46,246 nucleotides of DNA from Candidatus Kuenenia stuttgartensis (GCA_020723505.1 DYIT01000016.1:1-46246); one strand, 5' to 3'. Positions 1 to 10,511 are shown, counted from the first letter of the stretch. A program made the numbers and translations. Notes: generated from the sequence alone by a model not told the origin.

Positions 1-459
1 TCTCGCGTGAAAATCCCGTCTCTAATAATAAGGGCTCTTTTTACGAAGGAATCAATCTTGGTGGATTTCGGCAGAAAAGGGGAATCTCGGGTTTATCTTA
101 GAACAGAGTAAACAGTATTTGGGCTGCATAGGCATGGATGCTGTCTTTCTTGCACACGTTGAGGCGCTTCGGCCCCGATTGGAGCGATTGCTTGCGATGA
201 CGCCGGTGAAACCAAGCGCCCTTCCTCAGCAGATGCCCAAATCCGGAGCGCGACCGAGGCGCCCCGGTCGTTGCCTCAAACCGCCAGTGCAGGCCCGTGG
301 AACACGTTTTCCTGGTGCCAGCGCACATGGATGGGCCTGAGCCGGCTACCGAAGGCTGTTGATGAGTCCATAATCTCTTTAAACAGGTTTTTGCCCATAA
401 CCTGGTTTAGAAATAGTACGGACAGAGGTACCGGAGCATTTTAGGGGAAGATGCCGCTG
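1..459. other. Left-edge intergenic stretch, no gene recognised
   Basis: Short overlapping ORFs exist on both strands, but none has a convincing ribosome binding site, domain or protein-like composition. Apart from an imperfect inverted repeat at 381-409 I see nothing definable. It lies downstream of the leftward kinase gene that ends at 460. Confidence 0.5.
381..409 (-). terminator. Possible weak terminator after the kinase gene
   Basis: On the minus strand, AAACCAGGTT and AACCTGTTT form a 9 bp stem with one bulge around a loop of about 9 nt, some 50 nt beyond the kinase stop codon. The 3' arm ends in TTT but no real U-tract follows, so an intrinsic terminator is only a possibility. Confidence 0.3.
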
Positions 460-3400
460 TCAATCAGGTTTACGGCCGATTGCATTACGGTATTCCTCAA
501 GCCGCTTTTTCAGGCTCGCAATATGATCCGGTCGATCTTGCGGGCAGACGGATATCGCCTCCTCCTGTTCGCGCACAGCCCCAGATGAATCTCCGCAGGC
601 GAAACGGGCAGCGGCAAGGGTGTCCAGAAAACAGGAGAGGGAAAATGAATCCAATCCCTTGCGCGCAATCGACACTGCATGCTCGGCAAGCGTGACCGCG
701 CGGGATGGGTCCCTGCCTCTTTTCCTGGGGCAGGTCGCAAGATACCAGGCGAAGTCGTTGATGGCTTCGCAGTCGTCAGGTGCATCCTCCAGGTAGCCTT
801 CATAAGCGTTCCTGGAATATACGTCGCCATAAAATCCGTCCGGAGATGTGGTTCGACGGAGAATTTCCAGCCTGAGGGAACGCATTCGGTTTTCGATCGA
901 AGTCCCGAGGAACAAACGGTGCATGAACCTCAATCCCAGCTTGGCTTGTATGCATATCTCCGAAAATGCGGCGAGCCGCGAATCTTCATCCTGAGCGTCT
1001 TTGAAAATCCCTTCAAGCTTCACGTGAGATTCGGCATCTATTCTTTGCGACGCTTCGAGTTCAGCCAGAAGCGATGCAATCCAACCATCATGGGGCTTTC
1101 TCGCACGGGCTAGCAAAGCGTCTGCGAAGAATCTGCGTTCCTCGCCGTTCATGTGTCGATCGTCGCAGTGCAGGAGAGTAATTACTCCGGCGGCCTCCAA
1201 TGCAAGGGCGGTCGAGACGTCGGCGAGCCCTTTCTCTCTTTCTCCCGCCCGGAGTTTCCCCAATCCTCTGAATAGATAGGCCCTCACCTTCCAGGAGGGC
1301 CAGCATTTCATTTTTGCAGGGCAATCCTTGAATTCTCCCCCGCCTGCAGCGGGATTGTTCGAATGCTGCTCCAGAAGCCTGTTGTACAGTTCCATTGCAC
1401 GTTCCGTTGCCCCCACCACAAGGTGCCCATTTGCCTGTGCGAGGACTTCCTCCCGATGCGCGGGCTCGTGCAGGGGCCATATGGAACCCTCACGCGGGGT
1501 GGAGATATTCATGCTTTCCAGGGTAATCCTGCAGTCGCTGCCTGCCATCGACCAGTGTGTATTGCCACCGACTCCCAGAAACACTCCGAATAGGGCATCG
1601 CCGCGCGGAAGCGACAGATCCGCATCGGCTTCCTCAAAGTCGACAACGGCTCCTTTGGCATCTCGCAACGTCATCTTTACCTTCCCCAGTGGTATATAGG
1701 ATTCAAGCGTCAAATTGAACATCTTTGGATAGGGTACGGGATTGCGTTCAATCTCGGTTCTCTTGATGTAATTCGCCTGGCTGCCGGACGATGTTCGGCG
1801 CATGAACTCGGTGAACAGCGCGGGGTACCAGGAATTGTCCCCAGACGTCATTGATGCCGAAAAGAAGATCGTGCTACCGTATCCGAGCATGGGTGCTAAG
1901 CAGCTGACGCTTCGCGATTCGTTGAACGCATGGAATCCGAAGTTGATGCCAAGAGGCCAGTCAAGTCGCTCTACGGCGAAACGTGCCTCAATTCTGAAAG
2001 GAACGCCGGAATAGTAGAGAGGCATGACCACTGGCATCTGCCTGGATCCATCGGTCCCCATGCGCAACCCTGATTCGGTCTTCCGGACAGCCAGAGGATC
2101 CAGGACCAAAACGCACTCAGCGAGTCTGCCCTTGTCATACAGCGCAAAAGCCGGGCGCAAATCAGCAACGGGACTTGCGCGTGCCCGCAGTTCACGGAGG
2201 TTGGCTGCAACCGCGACGTTGAGTCTGCCTTCGACAAGCACCATATCAATGAACGCTACGAGATCCCCCCAACGTTCAAGAGAACGGAGGCATGAAGCCG
2301 CACCTGTCGCCGCCATCGAGCGGACTGAAGGAGATTCCAGGGCGAGCATATACGCGTCTTTTGACTCTTCGAACCTGCCCGCCCGCAGGAGTGCATCGGC
2401 TTTCCCAAGGAGCGCGGCGGCTCGGATCTCCTCTGAACCGGTCTGAAGTGCCGCTTCGTAGACCCTGACAGCCTCATTTATCTGCGCCATTTCCACGAGG
2501 CTCGCGGCAATTGCGAGAGTCGGATCCCCAAAATCCGCGCCATGCGCCTTTGAAGGGCGTTTCACGCCGGGAGTGCTGGCAGAACTCCTTCCCATCCCCA
2601 TAATCATGATGCGCCCGTCATTGAAGAAGATGAACAATTCGCTGGATGGGTCGTCATCTATATTGCATGACTGAATCGGCATGTCCTGCATGCTTATATC
2701 CAACCTTGCCCATGTGTCACGATCGCCAAGAGGACCGAGGAAAACCATCCCGCTGTCCGCCAACAGGAAGCGAAGGCGATTGCGGCTGGGCCAGCAGGCC
2801 AGGGATGTCCCGAATGAACCGAGCAGCGGCAGGCTGAACAACCTCTGGGGTATGCCGAGCCTTCCTTCCCGAATCCTGGAAATATAAAGCCCTGGCTCAA
2901 GAAGCGTCGACATATCGGCGCCGGAATCCTCGAGAGGGTATCGCCAGTCGCTGAGTAATCCAATCTTCCCGGTAGTGAACGCGATGCCGGAATTATCCGG
3001 CAATTCCACGATAGAGTAGGCGAAGCACCGGAAATCCTGTTCGGGATTTATGAAGATCGGTTTCCGTTCTGTCGCGTCAAGTCGCATGTTCAGCAGCCGA
3101 TACTCAGAATATGGGCCGCTTGATACAATAAATCTGGGTTCGCGGCCTACATGCGCAATCCGCATGCCGTAGAAGAAGCTTGGCAGATCCACGTCCATGA
3201 CCTGCTCTATCAGACCTTCCTTCCATCTATAGACTCGAATGCCGGATTCGCAGCTGTGATAGCCGGAAATAATCTCCTGCCGGCCGTCGCAATCGAAATC
3301 GAGAATCTCGAATGACTTTCGCCAATTCGGGCAGTCCTCAATTATGGAAGCCAATAGGCGGAAACTGGCGTTCTCCCATCTAAGGACTGAGATCTCGCCC

Positions 3401-5622
3401 TTGCCGCCGTTGGTCATGTTCTCATGCACGGAAATCACCATCTCGAACTGGCCGTCACCGTCCATGTCCCCCATCTTTGAATGCACTCCTCCGCCTCGGC
3501 CTTCCTCCGTCCAGTCCCACTTCGTCTCGACGGGGACGTCATAAAGAGTCTTCAAACCGTCATCGGTTATGCGGGCAATCAAGACCTTCAGACCCTGTCC
3601 GCGAGTACCGTGGAAGAACAGGACCTCGCTCCGACCGTCCCGGTCGATGTCGAAAATCAATGGCGACCCGCCGCTGCAAGTCGTTGCGAACACCGGATTG
3701 CTGAAAACGCGAATCGGGAGGACCCCGGAAAGTGCGGCAGCGGCATCCGCTGCATACTCCCTTTCATCTGGAGTAATCCGATTGCTGTGCTCACACACCG
3801 CCATGCCTGCAAGCGCATCTTCCAGCTGTCCAAGAGCCAATCGGGCACGTGCCAAGCCAAGGGTTGCAGGACCTCCATCGGGCTCGGGAAAACGACTCAG
3901 GCATTCATCGAACGTCCCGGAGGCCCTGAGAAAATCCTTACTCCGAACCAGTGAGTACGCGATGGCAAGAAGCGCCTGCCTCAAAACGCCGGCATCGTCA
4001 GAAGGATTGCCTCGTCCGGCGGGCGTTCCCTGTCGCGCGCGCCAGTAGGCGCGCGCCCATGCGTATCGTGCGCCGTCCTGGTCCCCTGTCATTTCGATTG
4101 AGCGCGCCCGGAGAGCCGCGGCTTCTGCCAGCGGGAGGGAAACCAGCCGGCGAAGGGCTGCGTACTCGGCATCGACGAGATCCCGGTTGATGATGGGCGG
4201 AAGGGCTTCGGGAGCCGCGCCTTGTCTCGCGCCGAAATCCTCGTCGAGTTTGCGGCAGATTTCGGCGCAGCCTGCATAGTCTGCCGCATCCCTGAGTTTG
4301 CGTGCTTCGTTCAGATAAAAGTCGACCCGCAATTCCGGCTCGATATGCCTGTCCCTCGCGATTCCCAGGGCTTCCCTGTCTGCGCGGAGTTCACTTGCCC
4401 GCCTTGCGATTGGCTGAAAGCCAAGAAAGAAAGCCCCGGCGGCAAGGAGGGCAAGAAATGCAGCGGTCCCGACGATCCATGCCGCGGGATTCCGGCGGAC
4501 GCGCTTGCCAAGGCGATAACTCAGCGAGGCGGGCCTGGCGGCAATGGGCTCGTCGTCCTGAAAACGGCGAAGATCCTCAGCCATTGCCAGGGCCGACTGG
4601 TAGCGTCGCGCAGGCTCCTTCTCGAGAGCCCGAAGGCATATGGTCTCCAAATCGCGCGGCACTGAGGGATTCCGTTTCCGAGGCGGCACAGGGTCATCCA
4701 TAATGACCTGCTTTATTACGTTGACGACGCTGGTGCCCTTGAATGGAGGATCCAGCGTCAGCATCTCATAGAGCGTTGCTCCCAGGCTGAAAACGTCCGA
4801 GCGGGCGTCCGCCTGGTCCGCCCTGCCATCGGCTTGCTCCGGCGACATGTAATTCGGGGATCCCATGGTGGTTCCGGACCTGGTCACCCTGCAGTCGCTT
4901 TGCACATCCCTGGCAAGTCCGAAATCCGTGATCTGCGGCTCGCCCTGGATGGATACAAGGATATTTGCGGGCTTCACGTCCCGGTGCAGCACTCCCCTTG
5001 CATGCGCATGGTGGAGCGCCTCGGCAATCTTTCGTGCAATTGCCGCAGCTCTTTTTGGCGTGATTTCTCCGTTGATTATAAGCTTGTCCAGGGATTTCCC
5101 TTCGACAAAATGCATCGCGAAATAATGCAAGGGCGAACGTCCGTGTCCGGCTTCCTGGCCGATGTCGTATACCGGCACGATATTCGGGTGGTGCCCGAGT
5201 TTGGCAACGGCTTCAGCTTCTCTATGGAACCTGGTGATTGCCTCCTCCGAGGCATCCTCTCCCGCAATCATGACCTTCAGTGCGACAATGCGCTTCAGCC
5301 CGGGGTGTAATGCTTTGTAGACGACTCCCATTCCTCCGCGGCCTATTTCCGAAATGATTTCATATGGGCCGAGAGTCTTGGATCCGTTTTTGCATGCCGC
5401 GCTTCCTGCAGCTGAAGCCCCGCTTCCTGCCGATGCGAATCCGGCGCCAGGATCCGGTCTTTGCATTGGCTCCAGTCGCTCTGACGAGGCTTTCTCTCTG
5501 CGTGGAACAACGGTTGGCGATGTATCGATGTTTTCCTGCGTTGGAATCGAATCTTCCGACCTCCCAGAACCGGGGCCGATAGTGGGAGTGGAATCCGGAT
5601 CCGAATGTATATCGTTGCTCAT
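460..5622 (-). CDS. Membrane-anchored Ser/Thr protein kinase with TPR and FG-GAP-like repeats
   Basis: Predicted PknB-type receptor-like kinase of 1720 aa. Residues 1-85 are low-complexity. The kinase domain spans about 86-355, with the P-loop GRGGMGVV near 95, VALK lysine at 116, HRDVKPAN at 213 (catalytic Asp 215), DFG at 233 and an activation-segment GSPNYMSPEQA. A single transmembrane helix lies at about 381-403, so the kinase is cytoplasmic and the remaining ~1300 residues are probably outside the membrane. That part holds TPR-like helices, three FG-GAP/VCBS-like D-x-D-x-DG repeats (for example DIDRDGRSE, MGDMDGDGQ, DFDCDGRQE, roughly 650-780), and a C-terminal TPR with a NDFAWYLATCP-type phrase common in planctomycete proteins. 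The start has AAGGCG upstream. It is the last gene of the 9915-460 cluster, 13 nt after the lipoprotein gene. The ligand or target is unknown. Confidence 0.9.
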   Translation of the reverse strand: MSNDIHSDPDSTPTIGPGSGRSEDSIPTQENIDTSPTVVPRREKASSERLEPMQRPDPGAGFASAGSGASAAGSAACKNGSKTLGPYEIISEIGRGGMGVVYKALHPGLKRIVALKVMIAGEDASEEAITRFHREAEAVAKLGHHPNIVPVYDIGQEAGHGRSPLHYFAMHFVEGKSLDKLIINGEITPKRAAAIARKIAEALHHAHARGVLHRDVKPANILVSIQGEPQITDFGLARDVQSDCRVTRSGTTMGSPNYMSPEQADGRADQADARSDVFSLGATLYEMLTLDPPFKGTSVVNVIKQVIMDDPVPPRKRNPSVPRDLETICLRALEKEPARRYQSALAMAEDLRRFQDDEPIAARPASLSYRLGKRVRRNPAAWIVGTAAFLALLAAGAFFLGFQPIARRASELRADREALGIARDRHIEPELRVDFYLNEARKLRDAADYAGCAEICRKLDEDFGARQGAAPEALPPIINRDLVDAEYAALRRLVSLPLAEAAALRARSIEMTGDQDGARYAWARAYWRARQGTPAGRGNPSDDAGVLRQALLAIAYSLVRSKDFLRASGTFDECLSRFPEPDGGPATLGLARARLALGQLEDALAGMAVCEHSNRITPDEREYAADAAAALSGVLPIRVFSNPVFATTCSGGSPLIFDIDRDGRSEVLFFHGTRGQGLKVLIARITDDGLKTLYDVPVETKWDWTEEGRGGGVHSKMGDMDGDGQFEMVISVHENMTNGGKGEISVLRWENASFRLLASIIEDCPNWRKSFEILDFDCDGRQEIISGYHSCESGIRVYRWKEGLIEQVMDVDLPSFFYGMRIAHVGREPRFIVSSGPYSEYRLLNMRLDATERKPIFINPEQDFRCFAYSIVELPDNSGIAFTTGKIGLLSDWRYPLEDSGADMSTLLEPGLYISRIREGRLGIPQRLFSLPLLGSFGTSLACWPSRNRLRFLLADSGMVFLGPLGDRDTWARLDISMQDMPIQSCNIDDDPSSELFIFFNDGRIMIMGMGRSSASTPGVKRPSKAHGADFGDPTLAIAASLVEMAQINEAVRVYEAALQTGSEEIRAAALLGKADALLRAGRFEESKDAYMLALESPSVRSMAATGAASCLRSLERWGDLVAFIDMVLVEGRLNVAVAANLRELRARASPVADLRPAFALYDKGRLAECVLVLDPLAVRKTESGLRMGTDGSRQMPVVMPLYYSGVPFRIEARFAVERLDWPLGINFGFHAFNESRSVSCLAPMLGYGSTIFFSASMTSGDNSWYPALFTEFMRRTSSGSQANYIKRTEIERNPVPYPKMFNLTLESYIPLGKVKMTLRDAKGAVVDFEEADADLSLPRGDALFGVFLGVGGNTHWSMAGSDCRITLESMNISTPREGSIWPLHEPAHREEVLAQANGHLVVGATERAMELYNRLLEQHSNNPAAGGGEFKDCPAKMKCWPSWKVRAYLFRGLGKLRAGEREKGLADVSTALALEAAGVITLLHCDDRHMNGEERRFFADALLARARKPHDGWIASLLAELEASQRIDAESHVKLEGIFKDAQDEDSRLAAFSEICIQAKLGLRFMHRLFLGTSIENRMRSLRLEILRRTTSPDGFYGDVYSRNAYEGYLEDAPDDCEAINDFAWYLATCPRKRGRDPSRAVTLAEHAVSIARKGLDSFSLSCFLDTLAAARFACGDSSGAVREQEEAISVCPQDRPDHIASLKKRLEEYRNAIGRKPD

Positions 5623-5635
5623 ATCGCCTTTTAAT

Positions 5636-7165
5636 TCAGTTCTTCATGAGTCCGTTTTGCTTCAGCTTTTCGATGACAAGTCCTGCTGTTTCAACGACCG
5701 CGGAGTTGAGCTCCTTCCACTTGTCACCGAACATCTTTATTTCCCTGGTTGCAATGCTGTGGCATTTCGAGTTCTTCAGATCTAAGAGAATACAGGTCAT
5801 TCGGCAGAGAAGGAAATTGCCCTCTTCCGCATCCTTCACTTCCATGAGGATGGCCAGCAGGTAGTCTGGCCTATAGGGTAAGCCCATCTCGCGCACGGCA
5901 ATACCTTCAACGATTTCAATCCTTCCTATGGCTCGGTCGTCGAGATTGATAGACCTTCCTGGTCGCACGGTCGTACTCCATGCAGATTCAGCGATAGATG
6001 ACAATGAGATTGATATGTTCGTGCTTTTTAGTTTCTCCTGGATGGAGTCAAGGGGGATAGCCGACTTGCCAAGAAGACGAACGAATGATCCGGCAAGGTT
6101 CCTAGGCAGTTCTTGCTTGAGAATAAGTCCTTCCTGTCCACCCAGTTTGTCCATAGTCATTATTAAAATCCGATCCTGCTCCAGGGATATTGGGGCCGAA
6201 TCCTTTCGGGCATCAAAGTTGACCGGTCCCGCTTCTATTAAACGCTTATCTGGTGAACTTTCAACTTCAGGTGGGGATGGCTCAGGCTGCTTCTCTTCAG
6301 CAGGTCGTGATTTTCCATATCTCTTCTTTTCGATATCAGAGTTCACGGCTGTGATTATTTCGCCGCGGTGCTGGTCCATTCCCTCCTTCAAGGCAAGAAA
6401 ATGCCATGCAAAAATGGATTGGCTGTCGACTGCATCATCCCAGCAGGGGAAAACACTCAAAAACATACTGGAGCCATCGTATGTCATTTCACTGCTTGTA
6501 TATAAGCATATAAGTTTGGATGTAGAGCGATTTATTTTACCTTCCCACACCTTGTTCCCGAGGGCGTCTTCGAGCCAGAAGTCTAATTCAACAGATGCTG
6601 TGCAGCCTCCCATGGGAAAAGGAAGAAGCCAGAGGAGAATTCCGATGAAACCCAAGCAATACGAGGTCGCCCATTTTTTGTACGGAGCAGCATGCAACAC
6701 TCCCCTCAGCACGTAGTCGTATCCGGCAGGTTTTGGGTTTGCGGAAATGTCGGATGCGCCGAAGTATGGCTTCAAGTCCGACGCCACCGCCTTGGCGAAC
6801 GTATTTGGATAATATATATCTGCAAGAGGTGGTGCTAAAGGCTGTGGCCCGCTACGAATGGTATATCCCGCCCGAATTTCATCAGAAATGCCAGCCGCAA
6901 GTTCGTCAAGACGCTCATAAGGGAATGTAATAAAAGGAATAATCGGTATCGCGGTGAGCAGTAAGCGGGACTGCCTTGACCAGTCTTTCTCCGGCCGCTT
7001 GTCTTCGAATGGGATTACTGCGAGCCTCGCAGTGGTTTTCAATTCCACAAGTGCAGGGTCCTGCTTGACAGTGTATCCTGACGTGAAAGAGAGCTGGCAG
7101 CCACTGCTTGATAATGCAACCGCAAGGATGAATCCGAATCCAGTCGCTTTGCATAAACCAAGCAT
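5636..7165 (-). CDS. Putative lipoprotein between two kinase genes
   Basis: I chose the start at 7165 because it gives a classic lipoprotein signal: a short basic N-end, a hydrophobic stretch and a lipobox SSGC at about residues 22-25. A longer reading frame continues upstream but overlaps the preceding kinase gene and lacks a signal. The mature protein (about 485 aa) has two further hydrophobic segments (near 'TAIPIIPFITFPY' and 'CLGFIGILLWLLPFP') and an alternating strand/helix pattern. It resembles large envelope lipoproteins of unknown function; the N-terminal 'LAVIPFEDKRP' suggests a CsgG/LPP20-like outer-membrane fold. It sits 17 nt after one kinase gene and 13 nt before the next, so cotranscription is likely. 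Its C-terminal coding end is duplicated as a decayed fragment at 11462. Confidence 0.75.
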   Translation of the reverse strand: MLGLCKATGFGFILAVALSSSGCQLSFTSGYTVKQDPALVELKTTARLAVIPFEDKRPEKDWSRQSRLLLTAIPIIPFITFPYERLDELAAGISDEIRAGYTIRSGPQPLAPPLADIYYPNTFAKAVASDLKPYFGASDISANPKPAGYDYVLRGVLHAAPYKKWATSYCLGFIGILLWLLPFPMGGCTASVELDFWLEDALGNKVWEGKINRSTSKLICLYTSSEMTYDGSSMFLSVFPCWDDAVDSQSIFAWHFLALKEGMDQHRGEIITAVNSDIEKKRYGKSRPAEEKQPEPSPPEVESSPDKRLIEAGPVNFDARKDSAPISLEQDRILIMTMDKLGGQEGLILKQELPRNLAGSFVRLLGKSAIPLDSIQEKLKSTNISISLSSIAESAWSTTVRPGRSINLDDRAIGRIEIVEGIAVREMGLPYRPDYLLAILMEVKDAEEGNFLLCRMTCILLDLKNSKCHSIATREIKMFGDKWKELNSAVVETAGLVIEKLKQNGLMKN

Positions 7166-7182
7166 TGCAGATTGCCACCGAT

Positions 7183-9915
7183 TTATCTCTTGTTTGCCTT
7201 CCGTACCATGACAAGCCGGAAGCCCAGTATGCCCGGCAGCGTTTTTTCGGAGTCTACCGAAATCCTTACTGCGCACCTGCAATCTTCGGGCTTGCCGTAT
7301 CCCCATGCCCCACCCCTCGCTACGCGCAGCGTGCCGCTGCCAGCCCTTACGCTGCCGTCCGGAGGGGCGCCTTCGTGCGTGGGGAACCAGGCATCCTCGC
7401 AAAGCTCCCACACGTTACCCAGCATGTCGTACAGACCCCAGGCATTGGGAAGCTTATTTCCTACAGCATGGGTCTTTCCGTCCGAGTTGCCCCAGTGCCA
7501 TGAATAAGAATTTAAAATGCTGTCCTCGTCACCACCGCTGAATCTAGTCTTAGTCCCTGCCCTGCATGCGTATTCCCATTCCGCTTCTGAAGGCAGGCGG
7601 AATTCGAAGCATTCAAGATTCGACTTCGAGGTCAGCGCGGAGATGAATTGGCCGATTCCCTTCAGAGTGACTGCATCCGCAGGAAGGTTCTTACCATGGA
7701 ATCGATTCGCATTAGATGACGTGAGAAGTTCCCAGGTTTCGCGCGTTGTCTCGTATTTCGCCATGTAGAAAGGACGGCTGATTTCGACAGAACGGACCGG
7801 CCCTTCGGACTCGCGTCTGCCCTGCTCCGAAATCGGGGATCCCATGGAGAATTTCCCTGCAGGAATCAGCACGAAAGACATGGCCGGGCTTTTAAGGCGA
7901 ATTTCGAGAGGAAGGCCTGTTTCAGGATCGATTGATGCGCCTTTCCTCCTGACTGGCGGGTTTACTGCCTCGTCGTTGGCCGAAGGAGCAGCGTCGAAGA
8001 AAGCCCTGAGCTCCCAGGATGCAATCCTATCCCATGCCCTCGCTCTGTCCTGTTCGCCTTCCGCCCCGTCGCGGACTTTCTTCCATAGGGCAAGGGCGGC
8101 TGCTGAGTCGGCCTTGTCGCCTTTCCGATCCTCCTCCATGGCTGCGTTGAGGATCGATTCGTACTGCTTTTTCCTTTCTTCCGCCTTCTCGATTCGCTGC
8201 TTCCTGTCGCTCAAACCCGCAAGGAATGCGCCCAGGCCCTTTATCTGCGTGCCGCACCCAGCCGCCTGCTCAGCCAGGCGAATTGCCTCGTCAAGCCCGC
8301 CTGCCTTGTCGGCGGCCTTTGCGAGCGTAAAATCCCTCATGCCGCATGCGAACGCCACGAGGTTCTTGACTTCTTCCGTATCCATGTGCGCCTGGGCCTT
8401 TTGAGCCGTCTCTAGCACGAGCGTCCACTCCTCGGCGCTGTCCGAAAAGAGGGCTTTGGTCCTCGCGGCATCGGCAGCTGCCCAGTACTGGCCGTATGCC
8501 GCCTTCTTCCTCTCCTGCTCCCTGGCTTGCTCGAGAGCGGTTTCGATTCTCTTCCTGGCTTTCGACGCGCCTTCGTGGTTCGCGTCGATGGAGACCACAT
8601 GGGATATCTCGGTTAGGGCTTCCTGGAGCATGCCTTCCTTCTCGAGCGATTCCGCATTCTTCAGCATCCGAGCGACACGATCCTTTAGCATCGGGTCGTT
8701 AGCCAGCCCGGATTTAGAAGCGTCCCCGGTATCATGAACCCCGAAGGGACTGCTGGAATCCAAAGATCCCCTGCTGTCGAGCAACCCAAGCGTCTTGGCG
8801 ATCGCGAATCCGGCTGCCAGAAGTCCAAGTACTAGAATCGCCGCGATTACTAGGAACTTGCGGGGGATGGAGACCATGGCTTCGGGTTTTTCGACTACAC
8901 GAAGGGGCTGAGCGGTTTTCGGCGTCGGCGTCGTATCGGGCAGGGGAATCTTATCTTTGCCTTGGGCATCGGATTGGGCAGATTCGGCTGCCAGGTCGTC
9001 GATCACAATCAGGGATAAATCCGAAAGGGTGTTTTCGGATGTAATAGTCGAATCCTTGCCTTCTGCTTCAATGGCTCGCTGAGCACTTTCCAGTTTGCTC
9101 AGTTCTGACAACACTTCCTTCGGGTTCTGGAACCTCTCGTCTGGTTTCTTGGCCATCATCTTCATAATGAGGTGGACGAGCAGAGGATGGAGCCCTGGTC
9201 TCCTTGCGCTTGGATCCGGGATTGGTGCTTCGCAGTGTTTTTTAAGCACGCCTACAGGAGTATCGGCGCGGTAAGGCTTGTTGCCGGTGACCATCTCGAA
9301 CAAGGTGACTCCCAGGGCGTAGATGTCTGTCCGGATATCGACTTCCTCGCCTTCTGCCTGTTCTGGTGACATGTAGGACGGAGTTCCCATGACATGGCCC
9401 GATTGCGTGAGGTGCGAGGTCGCTTCGAGGTTCTTGGCGAGGCCGAAATCAGCAATCTTGACAACGCTCTGCTCGGTAATCATCAGGTTCGCCGGCTTGA
9501 TGTCCCTGTGGACTATGTTCTGCTCCGAGGCGGCCTGCAATCCCCTGGCGACCTGAGATGCTATTTCAACCGCCTCTATCGGAGTCAAGGGCGACTTCTT
9601 GACGAGTATCTCCTTGAGGTCCATGCCCCTGACGAACTCCATGGCGATATAGTAGACTCCGTTCTCCTCCCCTGCGTCGTGGACCTGGACGATGTTCGGA
9701 TGGGTAATCTTGGCGGCTGCGCGGGCTTCGATCAGGAAGCGCTTGACGAACTCGGCGTTCCCTTTCACGAGTCGCTCGGGCAGGATTTTCAAGGCGACTT
9801 CGCGTTCCAGGGTGGTGTGGACGGCTTTGAAAACCGATCCCATGCCGCCTTCGCCGAGCTTCGAAAGGATTCGGTATGAGCCTATCGTTCCGCCGACTGG
9901 TGGTTCCGCGCCCAA
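7183..9915 (-). CDS. Ser/Thr protein kinase with C-terminal FGE-sulfatase (SUMF1-like) domain
   Basis: A 910-residue protein. The kinase domain at about 13-275 has GEGGMGSVF (21-29), the ALK lysine at 43, HRDIKPAN at 136 (Asp 138), DFG at 156 and GTPSYMSPEQ. A low-complexity linker is followed by one transmembrane helix at about 350-372 and an alanine/lysine-rich helical, TPR-like region to about 650. The C-terminal ~230 residues match the formylglycine-generating-enzyme/SUMF1 fold (FVLIPAGKFSMGS, RLPSEAEWEYACRAG, LGNVWELCEDAW, RVARGGAW, GFRLV). In kinases this domain is usually a non-enzymatic extracellular binding module; the catalytic cysteine pair of true FGE is not evident. The start codon is TTG at 9915, preceded by GGGAGGCGGGG. 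This is the first gene of the leftward cluster. Confidence 0.9.
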   Translation of the reverse strand: MGAEPPVGGTIGSYRILSKLGEGGMGSVFKAVHTTLEREVALKILPERLVKGNAEFVKRFLIEARAAAKITHPNIVQVHDAGEENGVYYIAMEFVRGMDLKEILVKKSPLTPIEAVEIASQVARGLQAASEQNIVHRDIKPANLMITEQSVVKIADFGLAKNLEATSHLTQSGHVMGTPSYMSPEQAEGEEVDIRTDIYALGVTLFEMVTGNKPYRADTPVGVLKKHCEAPIPDPSARRPGLHPLLVHLIMKMMAKKPDERFQNPKEVLSELSKLESAQRAIEAEGKDSTITSENTLSDLSLIVIDDLAAESAQSDAQGKDKIPLPDTTPTPKTAQPLRVVEKPEAMVSIPRKFLVIAAILVLGLLAAGFAIAKTLGLLDSRGSLDSSSPFGVHDTGDASKSGLANDPMLKDRVARMLKNAESLEKEGMLQEALTEISHVVSIDANHEGASKARKRIETALEQAREQERKKAAYGQYWAAADAARTKALFSDSAEEWTLVLETAQKAQAHMDTEEVKNLVAFACGMRDFTLAKAADKAGGLDEAIRLAEQAAGCGTQIKGLGAFLAGLSDRKQRIEKAEERKKQYESILNAAMEEDRKGDKADSAAALALWKKVRDGAEGEQDRARAWDRIASWELRAFFDAAPSANDEAVNPPVRRKGASIDPETGLPLEIRLKSPAMSFVLIPAGKFSMGSPISEQGRRESEGPVRSVEISRPFYMAKYETTRETWELLTSSNANRFHGKNLPADAVTLKGIGQFISALTSKSNLECFEFRLPSEAEWEYACRAGTKTRFSGGDEDSILNSYSWHWGNSDGKTHAVGNKLPNAWGLYDMLGNVWELCEDAWFPTHEGAPPDGSVRAGSGTLRVARGGAWGYGKPEDCRCAVRISVDSEKTLPGILGFRLVMVRKANKR

Positions 9916-10040
9916 CCCCGCCTCCCAATTATATACCGGGCTCCCAGGATATACTCCGGCTCCCCTGTTTTCAAGGCATCTTCAGAGGCAGGATGGAGGT
10001 ACCCATTTGAATTGGTTAAGCATGCGATACCGCCTCGGGC

Positions 10041-10511
10041 ATGAGCGGGGAGACAATCGCAATCGACGTCGAGGCCAATGTGGATGAGATGTTCGGGGAT
10101 TCCAGCATCGGAGAGTATCTGGACAGGCCGAGGAAAGAGACCTCGAAGGCGGCGGAAAGGCTGAAAATGCTGTGCGAGGCTGTTTTCGGCGGGCCTGCCT
10201 GCGGCGCGGTCGGAAATCTCCGGTACCAGCTCCTGCACGCGTCTGCGGCCGTGCTTATAAGGGCGAAATCTGCCGGGGCGTCACTCGGCCTTCTGCTCGT
10301 GCACGAGTTCAAGACGGACAAGTGGGACATGGAGAAGTCCGCGGCCAACCTGGCGGATTACAAATCCTTCGTCGCGTATCTGGCCGGCATGAAACCTTCC
10401 GACGTCCGGCCGGGCGAAATCATAGGGCCAATCAATGTCAGGGGCGGGCAATTCGTTCCGGGGGAAATCCCGCTGTTCATCGGGAAACTCGTGTCGGGAC
10501 CATCGGAATAG
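10041..10511 (+). CDS. Small conserved hypothetical protein, possibly N-terminally truncated
   Basis: A 156 aa soluble protein containing 'LRYQLLHASAAVLIRAK' and 'LLLVHEF', wording that I associate with a family of about 220-230 aa (DUF6946-like); that assignment is from memory and uncertain. If right, roughly 60-70 N-terminal residues are missing here. The ATG at 10041 has no good Shine-Dalgarno sequence, and the region upstream to 9928 shows no in-frame N-terminal part. It is divergent from the kinase operon and stands alone. Confidence 0.55.
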   Translation: MSGETIAIDVEANVDEMFGDSSIGEYLDRPRKETSKAAERLKMLCEAVFGGPACGAVGNLRYQLLHASAAVLIRAKSAGASLGLLLVHEFKTDKWDMEKSAANLADYKSFVAYLAGMKPSDVRPGEIIGPINVRGGQFVPGEIPLFIGKLVSGPSE

